Assembly (NCBI RefSeq): GCF_009712425.2
Contig: NZ_VCJR02000001.1
Coordinates: forward strand, 1,058,001 to 1,122,000
Reading direction: 5' to 3'
DNA: 64,000 nucleotides
Origin: Aquisalinus luteolus
GTDB lineage: Bacteria > Pseudomonadota > Alphaproteobacteria > Caulobacterales > Parvularculaceae
This document shows positions 16,016 through 26,268 of the stretch, one piece after another. The position numbers and the translations under genes are program-made. Below the pieces are notes generated by a model, which searched no databases, was not told the origin of the DNA, and saw nothing but the letters and a program-made list of their open reading frames with translations. Within the stretch, counting starts at the first letter, position 1. Each line of letters opens with the position of its first letter.

Positions 16016-17899
16016 GTGCGTATCGTAAAGCGTTTTGTGACCGGTCTGGTCGGTCTGTTTGCAAGCCTGACGGCATCGGTCTCAGCCCAGGACCAGCTGT
16101 TTGAAGATGAACTTCAGACGCTGCCGGGACCCTTCACGGAGATGGAAGGTACCGTGCCCTATGACGTCTTCCCTTTCCCGGATGTTCCGAGGGGGGAGAT
16201 ATGGATTCCCGAGATGCGCTACGAGCCTCTCAGCACCTTCGTGCCGGATTCCTTCCTGAGCGAATTGCCTGCATCCGCGCGAACGATCTTCGATGAGGGC
16301 AGGCGGCTGCGTGATGCCGGTCAGGGACAGACGGCGATCGATTATCTGACGGCAAATATCGATGGTCTGCCGGAAGGGTTTGCCGAGAGCGAAATCTCGT
16401 CGATTTATTCCAACGGCTATGGCGGCATTCCTGTGGATCGGGCAGAAGCGATCCTTTGGGCTGAACGGGCAGCGGAGAAGCGCCCGAACTATTACGTGTG
16501 GCTCGCGCAACTTGCCGAGACCCAGGAGATGCGATGGCATTACTGGAGCAAGGGGCTGTCGCGCGGTTGCCATGGCTGTGCCTGGCCGCTTTACCATGCA
16601 CAGGTATATGCAGAGAAGAAAGGTCGTTTCAGTGTCGACAAGATGCTGAGGACCGGCAATGGCGATACGAGTGCAAATGAGTTCAGGGACGTCCTGAGCT
16701 GGGATGAACGCATCAAGGTCGCCGCCTTTGCGGTGGAGATCGGTGATCCCAGTGGCCACAGGCTGCTGGCCGATGCAGCCGTCATGGGGCGTGGCTATGA
16801 CGGTTTCGACTTCAAGGATATCGACGACGCATCGCCATTCGGCGCCGATATCCGACAGACCGCGCGCCAGCTTACAGGGCAGAACATCACCAGCGTCGCG
16901 CTGCCCTATGTCGTTACGCAGCGCGTCAGATCAGGACTGATCCCAGACAGTTTCCGCAAGGCCGAAGAGCGGATGATGCAAGGCAAGACTGTCGAGGCGG
17001 TGTCGTTGCTGTTAAATCACGAGGCGCACGGACGTTATGCACCGGCGATCATCAATGCGGTAATGGGCAGGACGACAAGGGAGCATGATATCTCGCCCTC
17101 CGTCGCCAACAGTTTCGTGCTTTGGTCCCTTGAGTCGGGCGGGCTGTCTGATTTCGACAGCGCTGCGCTGATTTACAAATTTGGGCTGAAAATCCGTGTA
17201 AAGAATTCTGATGGGTGGGGAACCACCACGAAGAAGGATGAGCGCGTCGCGGATACGATCCTTGCCTTCGGCAGTACGATGGATGTCATCTCGCCGACAA
17301 CGTTAAGCTATATAGCCCAGCTGGAAAACCGTATCGGCGCCGGTCAACTGGCCAAGTCAGCTGAAAGCTGCCTTGCCTCTGCCTATTCCCAGTCTTCGCT
17401 TTTCGAACAGTTCAGTGTCTGGAAGACCTGCCTTGCAACGGTCTATGCGGCATGGGGCGTTACGGACGAGGTTGATTTCTATCCCGAGCCTTCCGGACTT
17501 ATCGAGCAATTTCAAAGACTTGAGGATTCGCTGGCCGTCGAAGAGAAAAACCGCCGGCGCCAGGCGGTCTATGACGGCATTCAGGCTCGTCGCGAAAATG
17601 CCGATCCGCGTTATTACTCGCAACCGACCTTCGGCAGCAATCTCGAGCTGATGGCGGCGATCGATCGCCAGTACGACTGGGACATGGACATGGCATCGAG
17701 AAGTTCAGCCGCTCAGCTCAAGCCGGGCGAGTTCAATACCGTCGCGGCGTACAAGGCGCGACGCTACGAGCAGCAGCAGAGGGTGATGAGGGGGCAGGTT
17801 CAGGATTATCGCGAGATGGATCTGACGAGGCCGGACGATGCCGTCTGCGCGCGCTGGTCGATGGTCAACATGCCCCACTGCGCTGCGCCTACGCAATAA
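16016..17899 (+). CDS. Large exported protein of unknown function with SEL1-like helices
   Basis: The 627-residue protein starts at a GTG with GGGAG six bases upstream (VRIVKRFVTGLVGLFASLTASVSA-Q, a clean signal peptide). The mature part is soluble and helical with short SEL1/TPR-like stretches (AIDYLTANIDGLPEGFAESEI, VDRAEAILWAERAAEKRPNYY in separate places), a GCHGCAWPLYHAQ motif with two Cys, and a polar C-terminal tail rich in Arg/Gln. I do not recognise the family. It stands alone between the renalase-like gene and a convergent zinc-ribbon gene. Confidence 0.7.
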   Translation: MRIVKRFVTGLVGLFASLTASVSAQDQLFEDELQTLPGPFTEMEGTVPYDVFPFPDVPRGEIWIPEMRYEPLSTFVPDSFLSELPASARTIFDEGRRLRDAGQGQTAIDYLTANIDGLPEGFAESEISSIYSNGYGGIPVDRAEAILWAERAAEKRPNYYVWLAQLAETQEMRWHYWSKGLSRGCHGCAWPLYHAQVYAEKKGRFSVDKMLRTGNGDTSANEFRDVLSWDERIKVAAFAVEIGDPSGHRLLADAAVMGRGYDGFDFKDIDDASPFGADIRQTARQLTGQNITSVALPYVVTQRVRSGLIPDSFRKAEERMMQGKTVEAVSLLLNHEAHGRYAPAIINAVMGRTTREHDISPSVANSFVLWSLESGGLSDFDSAALIYKFGLKIRVKNSDGWGTTTKKDERVADTILAFGSTMDVISPTTLSYIAQLENRIGAGQLAKSAESCLASAYSQSSLFEQFSVWKTCLATVYAAWGVTDEVDFYPEPSGLIEQFQRLEDSLAVEEKNRRRQAVYDGIQARRENADPRYYSQPTFGSNLELMAAIDRQYDWDMDMASRSSAAQLKPGEFNTVAAYKARRYEQQQRVMRGQVQDYREMDLTRPDDAVCARWSMVNMPHCAAPTQ

Positions 17900-17907
17900 T
17901 AATCGCC

Positions 17908-18156
17908 TTAGTGATGATGGTGATGGCCGTGGCCATGATGTGGCTCGGTGTTCAGCTTGCCGCACTTGCCGCATTTTACGACGACGCCATGGGCGTCGTG
18001 ATGGGCGACATTGACTAGCAGCTTGGTCTTGCAGCCGCCGCAGCGATAGGTCTCGTCGCCGCCACCTTCCCTGGCCGGGCTACCGGCTGTGTGCTCGATG
18101 ATGTCGGCGCCCTGTGCTTGCTCTTCTGAAAGAACGATCATGTTGAACTGTGGCAT
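17908..18156 (-). CDS. Zinc-ribbon protein with poly-His tail
   Basis: The 82-residue protein has two CxxC pairs (RCGGCKTKL and KCGKCGKLN) forming a zinc ribbon, flanked by HHDAHG, and ends in an extreme tail HHGHGHHHHH. The His tail probably binds nickel or zinc. GGAG lies seven bases before the ATG at 18156. Function unknown; similar small proteins may be metal stores or accessory RNA-polymerase-like ribbons. Confidence 0.7.
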   Translation of the reverse strand: MPQFNMIVLSEEQAQGADIIEHTAGSPAREGGGDETYRCGGCKTKLLVNVAHHDAHGVVVKCGKCGKLNTEPHHGHGHHHHH

Positions 18157-18232
18157 TCGGTGTCTCCGCATCTGATGGAACCGCACCCTGTCACCAACCG
18201 GGCTGTTTGCAAAGATGTTTGGCCGTTTGGCG

Positions 18233-19213
18233 TCAGTCTTTCATCACATCCATGACGATTTCCAGCGAGTGCTGGCGTGCCGCCGGGTCGTGGATCGACG
18301 AGGCTATGATCATTTCGTCGGGTGCTATGTGGTCGATGAAATCGCGCAACTGCTCTCCGACGCGCTGAGGCCCGCCGACAGCGCTGTAGGCGAGCGCCTG
18401 TTCGAGGCTGGCACGGATATGCGGCGGCAAGTCCAGCCCGCGGCGCGGGGCGGGCAGGGGGCCGGCCCTGCCGAGGCGCAGATTGGCAAAGGCCTGTTGC
18501 AGCGAAGTGAAGAGGAAGTCGGCTTCCTCTTCAGTGTCGGCGGCAATCGCATTGGCGGCCATCATGACCTTCGGCGCTTTCAGATAATGCGAGGGCTGGA
18601 AGCTGTCGCGATAGACCCTTACAGCCTGTAGCAAGGCCTGAGGGGCAAAATGCGAGGCGAATGCATAGGGCAGGCCGAAATGGGCAGCCATCTGCGCACC
18701 GTACAGGCTGGAACCGAGGATCCAGACAGGCACATCCAGCCCTTCGCCGGGAATGGCGCTGACCTGGCGCGAGGCGTCCGGCGCGGAGAAATAGTCCAGC
18801 AATTCACTCACATCCTGCGGGAAGCGGTCCTCACCGCCCTGCATCGTCCGGCGCAGGGCGCGGGCAGTGGCCTGATCCCCGCCTGGCGCGCGGCCAAGGC
18901 CGAGGTCGATCCGGCCCGGATAGAGCGTCTCCAGCGTACCGAACTGTTCGGCAATCACGAGTGGTGCGTGGTTTGGCAGCATGATGCCACCGGCACCGAC
19001 ACGGATGGTCGATGTCTTTCCCGCGACATGGCCGATAAGGATGGAAGTCGCGGCGCTGGCGATGCCGCTGATATTGTGGTGCTCGGCAAGCCAGTAGCGG
19101 TGATAGCCCAGCCGCTCGGCGGCTTGTGCCAGCGCGACGGTGTTTTCGAAGGATTGAGCAATCGTGCCGCCCTCGGTGATGGGGGCAAGATCGAGGACGG
19201 AGAGGGGGATCAA
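18233..19213 (-). CDS. LLM-class flavin-dependent oxidoreductase
   Basis: The 326-residue luciferase-like monooxygenase starts [17 protein letters not shown] and contains [34 protein letters not shown] and [17 protein letters not shown], diagnostic of the YhbW/alkanal monooxygenase-like group using FMN or F420. The substrate is not predictable. It is a single gene with no tight neighbours. Confidence 0.88.
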   Translation of the reverse strand: MIPLSVLDLAPITEGGTIAQSFENTVALAQAAERLGYHRYWLAEHHNISGIASAATSILIGHVAGKTSTIRVGAGGIMLPNHAPLVIAEQFGTLETLYPGRIDLGLGRAPGGDQATARALRRTMQGGEDRFPQDVSELLDYFSAPDASRQVSAIPGEGLDVPVWILGSSLYGAQMAAHFGLPYAFASHFAPQALLQAVRVYRDSFQPSHYLKAPKVMMAANAIAADTEEEADFLFTSLQQAFANLRLGRAGPLPAPRRGLDLPPHIRASLEQALAYSAVGGPQRVGEQLRDFIDHIAPDEMIIASSIHDPAARQHSLEIVMDVMKD

Positions 19214-19401
19214 GGCTGTAGCCTTCCTGTGTTACTGGACAGGCCTCACAGGTAAGGGGTCGCTGGCAGATGTCCAGTGATGGATAGGAGCACGTCCAAC
19301 GCCGGTGCTATAAGGTGCAGTCACGAAGATAATGTTATAATGCTATTGGCCAGCATTCGACGGAATGCTCAAACCCTGTCATGACAAAAGCGGAGAACAG
19401 C

Positions 19402-19809
19402 ATGACTGATGACAACTCGATGCGTTGGCGGCAGGGCGGGTGCCATTGCGGCGCCGTGCGGTTCGAGGTGGCATTGCCAGAGCGGATCGAGATCGAGGAC
19501 TGCAACTGTTCGATCTGCGCGATGGTACGCAATACTCACGTTATCGTCCCGGCAAGCCGGTTCCGGTGGCTGCAGGGCGCAGACAGGCTGACGACCTATA
19601 CCTTCAACACCCACAAGGCGCAGCACACATTCTGTTCTGTCTGTGGGGTAAAGAGCTTCTACACGCCGCGCTCGAATCCCGACGGGTTCGCGGTGACATG
19701 GGCTTGTCTCGACGACCCGCAGGATTTCGAAGAGGTGATCGTTAACCACTTCGATGGCGTCAACTGGGAGAAGAACGCAGCGGCTCTCGCGCATAAATCA
19801 GCTGACTGA
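19402..19809 (+). CDS. GFA/CENP-V fold zinc protein
   Basis: The 135-residue protein carries the GFA-family zinc ligands in order: GCHCGAVRFEV, DCNCSICAM and FCSVCGVKSF. The family name derives from glutathione-dependent formaldehyde-activating enzymes, but most members have unknown reactions. The ATG at 19402 has CGGAG six bases upstream; an earlier in-frame ATG at 19381 lacks a ribosome site. Confidence 0.85.
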   Translation: MTDDNSMRWRQGGCHCGAVRFEVALPERIEIEDCNCSICAMVRNTHVIVPASRFRWLQGADRLTTYTFNTHKAQHTFCSVCGVKSFYTPRSNPDGFAVTWACLDDPQDFEEVIVNHFDGVNWEKNAAALAHKSAD

Positions 19810-19823
19810 CGTTCAGGCTGGTT

Positions 19824-21614
19824 TCAGGCCGGGGTTTTCGTCTCTGCCTTTTTCTTCACGATGGCGGCTACGCGCGTCTCCGTCGCGACGGCCGCCTTGG
19901 CAGCCTCTGACTGATACATCTCCCGCTCGAATTCCGTATCTTCAACAACCGGTTCGAGCGACTTGTCCGTGTAGGGAAGGCGCTTGTCGTTCTTTTTCAT
20001 CTCTGCCTTGATCTGCATATAGGCGGGAATGATCGACAGGTACGAAGCGACCCAGCGGGCGAGCTTCAGCGGTCCGCCGATATATTCGCGGGTAAAGAAG
20101 ACGAGCGGGTTTTCGCGTGGCAGGCCGGGGCGCCTGTCCGTCCAGAAGCGGCGACGGATCAGGCCGGTCTCCAGCGGATGCACCCGCTCGATATTCCAGG
20201 CGCACCAGAAATAGTTGACTAGGAAGCCGGTCTTGCCCGGCGAGATGCCGTGTGCGGCGTTGCGTTTGATGACACGCAGGCGGTGCTCACGCGAGTAATA
20301 CATCTTCCAGACGTCACGATAGGTCTGCTCCCATTCCTCATCCGACATCTTCGGGTGATGGGTGACGCGGTGATCAAGATCGTATTTGTTGAGGTCAGGG
20401 TCCATCCACGTTCCCGCCGCCTGCAGTTTCTTGTGGTCTTCAGACCCGGGCAGGGGGGTGAGGTAGAAAAACTCCAGGATATCGACCGGCAGCTCTTCCA
20501 TGATCAGTTTCACCTCGGACAGGATGCGCTCTCGTGTATCGGTCGGGAAGCCGGTGATGTAACCGCAGTAATTCGTCACGCCGTGTTTTTTCCATTCCAG
20601 CAGCATGGTGCGATAATCGGTGATCTTGTTCTGGCGTTTCTTTGCGCCGACTAGGTTTTCCGGGTTGATGTTCTCCAGCCCGATGAAGACACGGCGCACG
20701 CCGGCGCGGGCGGCCTTCTCGATGAAGCGCGGGATCTTGTGGCAGCTGGTATCGACTTGGATGATACAGCGGAAGGGCACCATCTCGACTTCGCGCAGGT
20801 GGATCAGCCGGTCGAAGATGTCTTCCCAGTTGGTGTTGCGGGCAAAATTGTCGTCGGTGATGAAGAACCGGCAGATACCCTGTTCGACGTTCTTGCGGAT
20901 GATGGCTTCCACGTCGTCCGGGGAGCGATAGCGTGACTTGCGGCCCTGCACATTGATGATGGTGCAGAAAGAGCACTGGAACGGGCAGCCGCGTCCGGCA
21001 TCGAAGCTGGTATTGGCACCGAAGGTGCGCTTGACGACCGGTTCCGGCAGGATGGGGGAGGCAGAGCCGGTCATGTCCGGCAGGGCGTTCATGAAGTTAT
21101 AGGTGTCCTGCAAGGTGCCGTTGAGCGCATCCTCGATTACGCCTTCCAGGCGGCCTTCCTCGGCCTCGCCTGCAAAGAGGAAGCAGCCCATATCCAGCGC
21201 TTCCTGCACACCCGGGGCGATCTGGTCGAGCATGGCGAGCGTGCCGGAAACATGGAAGCCGCCAATCCCGACCTTGATTCCGGCTTCGCGCAGGGGGCGG
21301 GCAATGTCGAGGGCGCGGGGGAACTGGTTCGACTGGACGCCGACGAGCATCACCATGCCATCGTCGTGACGCTTGATATCCTCGGCGATTTTCGAGGGTT
21401 TGATGCGGGTATTGGTCTCGTCACAGGCCTCGATGCTGACTTCAGTCGTGCCAAAGCGGCCAGCCGCTGCGGCGGCGGAGGCGATACCATAGACGCAGGC
21501 AAGGGAATTCGCCGGGATCGGCGATCTCACCCACGAGATGACATAGCCAAGATCGTCATAATGGGACGGCTTCACCAAGATCAGGCGGAAAGTGCGTTTT
21601 GCAGTATCAGTCAT
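19824..21614 (-). CDS. B12-binding-domain-type radical SAM protein
   Basis: The 596-residue protein has an N-terminal cobalamin-binding-like Rossmann region (about 10-165) and a radical SAM domain with the cluster motif CPFQCSFC (Cys210, 214, 217). The region after it (GVRRVFIGLENINPENLVGAKK) is typical of the superfamily. The C-terminal third contains hydrophobic stretches and a charged Ala-rich tail. Class-B relatives perform methylations or ring closures, for instance in hopanoid or tetrapyrrole chemistry. No canonical DxHxxG is visible, so true cobalamin binding is uncertain. The ATG at 21614 follows a GAGGGGG site; the upstream extension has no family character. Confidence 0.8.
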   Translation of the reverse strand: MTDTAKRTFRLILVKPSHYDDLGYVISWVRSPIPANSLACVYGIASAAAAAGRFGTTEVSIEACDETNTRIKPSKIAEDIKRHDDGMVMLVGVQSNQFPRALDIARPLREAGIKVGIGGFHVSGTLAMLDQIAPGVQEALDMGCFLFAGEAEEGRLEGVIEDALNGTLQDTYNFMNALPDMTGSASPILPEPVVKRTFGANTSFDAGRGCPFQCSFCTIINVQGRKSRYRSPDDVEAIIRKNVEQGICRFFITDDNFARNTNWEDIFDRLIHLREVEMVPFRCIIQVDTSCHKIPRFIEKAARAGVRRVFIGLENINPENLVGAKKRQNKITDYRTMLLEWKKHGVTNYCGYITGFPTDTRERILSEVKLIMEELPVDILEFFYLTPLPGSEDHKKLQAAGTWMDPDLNKYDLDHRVTHHPKMSDEEWEQTYRDVWKMYYSREHRLRVIKRNAAHGISPGKTGFLVNYFWCAWNIERVHPLETGLIRRRFWTDRRPGLPRENPLVFFTREYIGGPLKLARWVASYLSIIPAYMQIKAEMKKNDKRLPYTDKSLEPVVEDTEFEREMYQSEAAKAAVATETRVAAIVKKKAETKTPA

Positions 21615-21788
21615 GATATATCCCCCTCGGCCTGAGTTATCGCAAAATTGCGACGACCGGTAAAGCGGCGGTGAGGGCTCGATAAGCCCGCTCCTTTTTG
21701 CCGCAACAGGGCCGCAAACATTTGACCGGTCCACCGGCAACGCGTAAATGCTCATGAAATCTAGTGACTCGAACGACAGGAATGACCC

Positions 21789-22184
21789 GTGGCCGGATCC
21801 GACTTTCTCCTGGAATATCTGCCTATTCTCATCTTCATGGGCCTCGCCGCCATTATCGGCATCGCCTTTCTGGTGCTGCCGACCCTTCTGGCGCCGTCGA
21901 ACCCCGATCAGGAAAAGGTTTCGACCTATGAATGCGGTTTCGAGGCGTTTGACGATGCCCGCATGAAATTCGACGTTCAGTTCTATATTGTCGCGATCCT
22001 GTTCATCATCGTCGATCTGGACGTGGCCTTCCTGTTCCCGTGGGCGGTGGCGCTGTTCAACCCGGAACTGGGTATGGACCGCGACTTCCAGATATTTGCC
22101 TTCTGGTCGATGTTCGTGTTCCTCGCCGTGTTCTTCATCGGCTTTGCGTATGAGTGGAAAAAAGGAGCGCTCGAATGGCGGTAG
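21789..22184 (+). CDS. nuoA: NADH-quinone oxidoreductase subunit A
   Basis: The 131-residue membrane subunit of complex I has three helices and the family motif [25 protein letters not shown] (around residues 40-64), then [16 protein letters not shown]. It starts at GTG 21789 with AGGA nine bases before. Its end overlaps nuoB by ten bases. It opens the complex I locus. Confidence 0.95.
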   Translation: MAGSDFLLEYLPILIFMGLAAIIGIAFLVLPTLLAPSNPDQEKVSTYECGFEAFDDARMKFDVQFYIVAILFIIVDLDVAFLFPWAVALFNPELGMDRDFQIFAFWSMFVFLAVFFIGFAYEWKKGALEWR

Positions 22185-22768
22185 ACAACAAGAACGCTAA
22201 TCAGAGCAGCATCATCCAGCCGGCCTATGGCCAGGCTGCGCGGGTCAGCGGCGAGGGTTATCAACCCACCGACAAGGACCCGTTTTTCACGCAACTGTCA
22301 GACGAGCTTGCCGACCGTGGCTTCTTCACGACGTCTTCTGACGCGGTGATCAACTGGGCGCGCACCGGCTCGCTGATGTGGATGACTTTCGGCCTTGCGT
22401 GTTGTGCCGTTGAAATGATGCAGGCCTCTATGCCGCGCTATGACATGGAGCGGTTCGGCATGGCGCCGCGTGCCTCACCGCGCCAGTCCGACCTGATGAT
22501 TGTCGCCGGCACGCTGACCAACAAGATGGCACCGGCCCTGCGCAAGGTTTACGACCAGATGCCGGAGCCGCGATACGTGGTCTCCATGGGTTCCTGCGCC
22601 AATGGCGGTGGCTATTATCACTACAGCTATTCCGTCGTGCGTGGCTGCGACCGCATCGTGCCGGTCGATGTCTATGTGCCGGGCTGCCCGCCGACCGCCG
22701 AAGCGCTGATCTATGGCCTTCTGCAGCTGCAGAAGAAGATCCGCCGCGAGGGTTCGATCGTCAGGTAA
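22175..22768 (+). CDS. nuoB: NADH-quinone oxidoreductase subunit B
   Basis: The 197-residue peripheral-arm subunit carries the terminal N2 [4Fe-4S] cluster. Ligands are visible in [21 protein letters not shown] and [11 protein letters not shown]. The ATG at 22175 is preceded by AAAAGGAG and lies inside the end of nuoA; the ATG seven codons earlier lacks a site. Confidence 0.96.
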   Translation: MAVDNKNANQSSIIQPAYGQAARVSGEGYQPTDKDPFFTQLSDELADRGFFTTSSDAVINWARTGSLMWMTFGLACCAVEMMQASMPRYDMERFGMAPRASPRQSDLMIVAGTLTNKMAPALRKVYDQMPEPRYVVSMGSCANGGGYYHYSYSVVRGCDRIVPVDVYVPGCPPTAEALIYGLLQLQKKIRREGSIVR

Positions 22769-22774
22769 CCAGCC

Positions 22775-23089
22775 ATGAGCCTTGCCGTCCTCTATCAATG
22801 GAAGGTGGATCCAGACCGGATCGCCGATTTCCGCCTGGCATGGCGCGAGCTGACCAAGGGGTTCATTGAGGAATGCGGTGGCCTCGGTTCACGGCTTCAC
22901 CATACGAAAGACGGCTGGTGGGCGGCCTATGCCCGCTGGCCTGACGAGGAGACGAGGGACAAGGCCCGGCTTTCCGAAGCGTATGTCGATGCAAGCAATG
23001 TGATGAAGGATGTCGTTCTGGAGCGCCGCCCGGAAATTACCATGATCGTGACCGACGATCTGCTGACTGAACGTCACGGAGTAGAGTAA
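22775..23089 (+). CDS. Antibiotic-biosynthesis-monooxygenase-like small protein
   Basis: The 104-residue protein looks like a single dimeric alpha-beta-barrel (ABM-like) domain: an initial strand LAVLYQWKVDPDRIADFRLAWRE, a central GSRLHHTKDGWWAAYARWPDEE, and a C-terminal strand. No cofactor residues are evident. It sits six bases after nuoB and its last base overlaps the start of the following TonB-C gene, so it is transcribed with complex I. It is not a known complex I subunit. Confidence 0.6.
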   Translation: MSLAVLYQWKVDPDRIADFRLAWRELTKGFIEECGGLGSRLHHTKDGWWAAYARWPDEETRDKARLSEAYVDASNVMKDVVLERRPEITMIVTDDLLTERHGVE

Positions 23090-23862
23090 TGGTTTTCAAG
23101 GTCTTCAAGAAATTTACCGCGCTGTCAGTCTTGACCGGTGCTTTGTTCGCCTTTGCGCCCGCTATGGCGCAGGACATCTCTCGCAAGACGGAGCGCGAGA
23201 TCGCCGAGGCGATGGAGCTGTCTGAGGAGGGCAATCGCGCCGGTGCAGTGGAACGCATCAATGACAGGCTGGATGATCGCGGGCTGAATGATACCGACCG
23301 TGCCGCCTTGCTGCTGGCGCGGGCGAAAACTCATGCTGCGGGCGAGGGTGGTGACCTTGCTGCCGCCGAGGCAGACCTGCAAGCAGCCCTGGCCTTGCCC
23401 GGTGTGCCCGGCTGGCAACGCGATGAAGTCGTGCAGGCGCTGGCAGAGCTGTATGTGTTTCAGGGACGCCCGGAACAAGCGCTTTCAGTCCTGCGCGACC
23501 ATGACAGCCTTTACGGCTCCTCCGACACGATCCAGCAGATGATCCACGAGCTGGAAATCGATACCGGCGTAAAAATCCCGACGGACCTGCCGGACCGCCC
23601 GATAAAGCCGGTCTCGACCCGCGCGCCGAGTTTCCCCGCCGGGTGTGCCCGCGGCGCGCCAGAATACAAGGTGTCGGTGGTGTTCGACGTTTCCGTCACA
23701 GGCGACCCGGTCAATATCCGCATTCTCGATTCGACCGATCCGTGCCTCGCGCCGGCGGCCATGACAACCGTCTCGTCATGGCGTTTTGACCCGGCGGTGC
23801 AAAGCGGCTATTTCGTCATCACGCGGGACGTTCCCGTAACCGTTACCTTCACGGCAGGCTAG
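23089..23862 (+). CDS. Exported TPR and TonB C-terminal domain protein
   Basis: The 257-residue protein has a signal peptide (1-27, AFAPAMA-Q), a helical TPR-like middle (about 30-160) and a TonB C-terminal-type domain (about 185-257: YKVSVVFDVSVTGDPVNIRILDSTDPCLAPAAMTTVSSWRFDPA cited by span). There is no N-terminal anchor or Pro-rich region as in classical TonB, so it is more likely a periplasmic protein with that fold. It overlaps the ABM-like gene (TAATG) and ends six bases before nuoC. Confidence 0.75.
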   Translation: MVFKVFKKFTALSVLTGALFAFAPAMAQDISRKTEREIAEAMELSEEGNRAGAVERINDRLDDRGLNDTDRAALLLARAKTHAAGEGGDLAAAEADLQAALALPGVPGWQRDEVVQALAELYVFQGRPEQALSVLRDHDSLYGSSDTIQQMIHELEIDTGVKIPTDLPDRPIKPVSTRAPSFPAGCARGAPEYKVSVVFDVSVTGDPVNIRILDSTDPCLAPAAMTTVSSWRFDPAVQSGYFVITRDVPVTVTFTAG

Positions 23863-23868
23863 GCATTC

Positions 23869-24471
23869 ATGACCAAAGAAGAGCTGATAGAACTGAAAGA
23901 GCATCTGGAAGCCCAGCTGGGCGACGCGCTGATGGGCGCCGAAATCTCCTTTGGCGAGCTGACGGTGACGACCAGTACGTCGACGATTCTGCAGGTGCTG
24001 AAATTCCTGCGCGATGACCAGCTGTGCCAGTTCCTGCAGCTTATCGACCTGTGCGGCGTCGATTATCCGGAACGCACCAAGCGGTTCGATGTCGTCTATC
24101 ACCTGCTCAGCCTGCATGCGAACCAGCGCATCCGCGTCAAGGTCGCCGTTGGCGAGGACCAGACAATCCCGACTTCCATCGACGTATTTCCGTGTGCCAA
24201 CTGGTTCGAGCGCGAGGCGTTCGACATGTATGGCATCCAGTTTGAGGGTCACCCGGACATGCGCCGCCTGCTGACGGATTATGGCTTCGAGGGCTATCCG
24301 CTGCGCAAGGACTTCCCGCTGACCGGCCATTACGAAGTGCGCTATGACGACGAGCAGTCGCGCGTCGTCTACGAGCCGGTGCAACTGACCCAGGAATACC
24401 GCAATTTCGATTATCTCTCCCCGTGGGAAGGCGCCGAGTACGTCATTCCCGGCGATGAAAAGGCTGAATAG
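23869..24471 (+). CDS. nuoC: NADH-quinone oxidoreductase subunit C
   Basis: The 200-residue 30-kDa subunit contains the signature [38 protein letters not shown] (around residues 115-150). It is separate from nuoD, unlike the fused gene of enterobacteria. It starts two bases upstream-spaced from the TonB-C gene and is followed immediately by nuoD. Confidence 0.96.
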   Translation: MTKEELIELKEHLEAQLGDALMGAEISFGELTVTTSTSTILQVLKFLRDDQLCQFLQLIDLCGVDYPERTKRFDVVYHLLSLHANQRIRVKVAVGEDQTIPTSIDVFPCANWFEREAFDMYGIQFEGHPDMRRLLTDYGFEGYPLRKDFPLTGHYEVRYDDEQSRVVYEPVQLTQEYRNFDYLSPWEGAEYVIPGDEKAE

Positions 24472-24473
24472 TC

Positions 24474-25694
24474 ATGGCAGATGGCACCAAAGTCGTAACC
24501 GTTGAAGACTCCGCCTCCGACAAGGCCGGCGAGCGCAACTTCACCATCAACTTCGGCCCGCAGCACCCGGCCGCACACGGTGTTCTGCGCCTTGTGCTGG
24601 AGCTGGATGGCGAGGTCGTGGAACGGGTCGATCCGCATATCGGCCTGCTGCATCGTGGCACGGAAAAGCTGATCGAGTACAAGACCTACCTGCAGGCGAT
24701 CCCGTATTTCGACCGGCTGGATTATGTCGCGCCGATGAACCAGGAGCATGCCTTCTGCCTCGCGGCGGAGCGGCTTCTCGGTATCGAGGTGCCGCGCCGG
24801 GGCAAGATCATCCGCGTTATCTATTCCGAAATCGGCCGTCTTCTGTCGCACCTTCTGAACGTGACCACGCAGGCGATGGATGTCGGCGCGCTGACGCCGC
24901 CGCTGTGGGGTTTCGAGGAGCGCGAGAAGCTGATGGTGTTCTATGAGCGCGCCTCAGGCAGCCGTATGCACGCGGCCTATTTCCGCGTCGGCGGTGTGCA
25001 TCAGGACCTGCCGCAAAAGCTGGTCGACGATATCGACGCTTGGTGCGACCATTTCCCGAAAGTGCTCGACGAGATCGAACAGCTGATCACCGACAACCGC
25101 ATCTTCAAGCAGCGCAATGTCGATATCGGCGTCGTAACCAAGGAAGAAGCGTTCGACTGGGGCTTCTCCGGCGTCATGCTGCGCGGCTCGGGCGTGCCAT
25201 GGGACCTGCGCAAGTCGCAACCCTACGAGATTTATGACGAGCTGGAATTCGACATCCCGCTCGGCAAGAATGGCGATTGCTATGACCGCTATCTGTGCCG
25301 CGTCGAGGAGATGCTGCAATCGGTCAAGATCATCAAGCAGTGCATCAAGCTCTTGGAGCCGGGCCCGGTCATGAGCGAGGACGGCAAGATCGCGCCGCCG
25401 CGCCGTGGCGAGATGAAAGGCTCGATGGAAGCGCTGATCCACCACTTCAAGCTGTATACGGAAGGCCCGCACGTGCCCGCCGGCGAGGTCTATGCCTGTG
25501 TCGAGGCGCCAAAGGGCGAGTTTGGCGTCTATCTCGTCTCCGACGGCACCAACAAGCCGTATCGCTGCAAGATCCGCGCGCCGGGCTATGCCCACCTTCA
25601 GGCCATGGACTGGATGAACCGTGGCCACATGCTGGCCGACGTTTCGGCGATCATCGGTACACTGGATATCGTCTTCGGCGAAATCGACCGCTAG
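24474..25694 (+). CDS. nuoD: NADH-quinone oxidoreductase subunit D
   Basis: The 406-residue 49-kDa subunit, which lines the quinone site, shows [14 protein letters not shown] near the start, [18 protein letters not shown], and [15 protein letters not shown]-type text ([13 protein letters not shown]). The C-terminus ends [13 protein letters not shown] as in the family. It follows nuoC by two bases. Confidence 0.97.
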   Translation: MADGTKVVTVEDSASDKAGERNFTINFGPQHPAAHGVLRLVLELDGEVVERVDPHIGLLHRGTEKLIEYKTYLQAIPYFDRLDYVAPMNQEHAFCLAAERLLGIEVPRRGKIIRVIYSEIGRLLSHLLNVTTQAMDVGALTPPLWGFEEREKLMVFYERASGSRMHAAYFRVGGVHQDLPQKLVDDIDAWCDHFPKVLDEIEQLITDNRIFKQRNVDIGVVTKEEAFDWGFSGVMLRGSGVPWDLRKSQPYEIYDELEFDIPLGKNGDCYDRYLCRVEEMLQSVKIIKQCIKLLEPGPVMSEDGKIAPPRRGEMKGSMEALIHHFKLYTEGPHVPAGEVYACVEAPKGEFGVYLVSDGTNKPYRCKIRAPGYAHLQAMDWMNRGHMLADVSAIIGTLDIVFGEIDR

Positions 25695-25698
25695 GCCT

Positions 25699-26151
25699 GT
25701 GGAACAGCTGACGCCAGAGATGATGCTGCTGGCGCAGGGCGTCACCGCTGTGCTGTGGGCGCTTATAGTCTTTGCCCTGTCCTTCGTATGGTTCCGGCCT
25801 GAACACCGCGGCGGCAAGCCGTGGCTGACCCATCTTGGCGCGCTTATCTTCGGTTTCCTTTTCGGCGGCTTCATCGGCCTTGTCATGGTGCCGCTGGGCC
25901 AAGCCGTGACCGAAGGGCGCATCGAGATGTACTCCGCTGATTACCTCAAATGGTATCTGCCGGCGCTGGTCGTCCTGATCCTGATGCTGCGGACCGATGT
26001 GACCGCGCGGCTGCCGCTGCTGGGTGCGCCGATCCGCGCTTATCGCTCGGCTCTCCTGCGCCGCCAGATTGCGCAGGCCGAAAAACGCCTGGCAAAGATG
26101 GAAGCGATGCGGGCAGGGCGCACAGAGCCTGCCTCGACTGAAATAGCATAA
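25699..26151 (+). CDS. Three-helix membrane protein of unknown function between nuoD and nuoE
   Basis: The 150-residue protein starts at a GTG (VEQLTPEMM) five bases after the nuoD stop. It has three hydrophobic segments (about 8-27, 37-63 and 75-90) and a basic, coiled C-terminus (LRRQIAQAEKRLAKMEAMRAGR). I do not recognise the family. Close spacing to nuoD suggests co-translation with complex I. Confidence 0.65.
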   Translation: MEQLTPEMMLLAQGVTAVLWALIVFALSFVWFRPEHRGGKPWLTHLGALIFGFLFGGFIGLVMVPLGQAVTEGRIEMYSADYLKWYLPALVVLILMLRTDVTARLPLLGAPIRAYRSALLRRQIAQAEKRLAKMEAMRAGRTEPASTEIA

Positions 26152-26268
26152 TAGGGTGCGGCCCAAAGGCTTCTTCCGCAGGGTTTCCATCTTCTCAAAA
26201 TATGCTAGAGCCTGTCGCTGAACAATCTGGGCTTGCTTGCCCGCGACCATAAGCGAAAGAGACGATCC

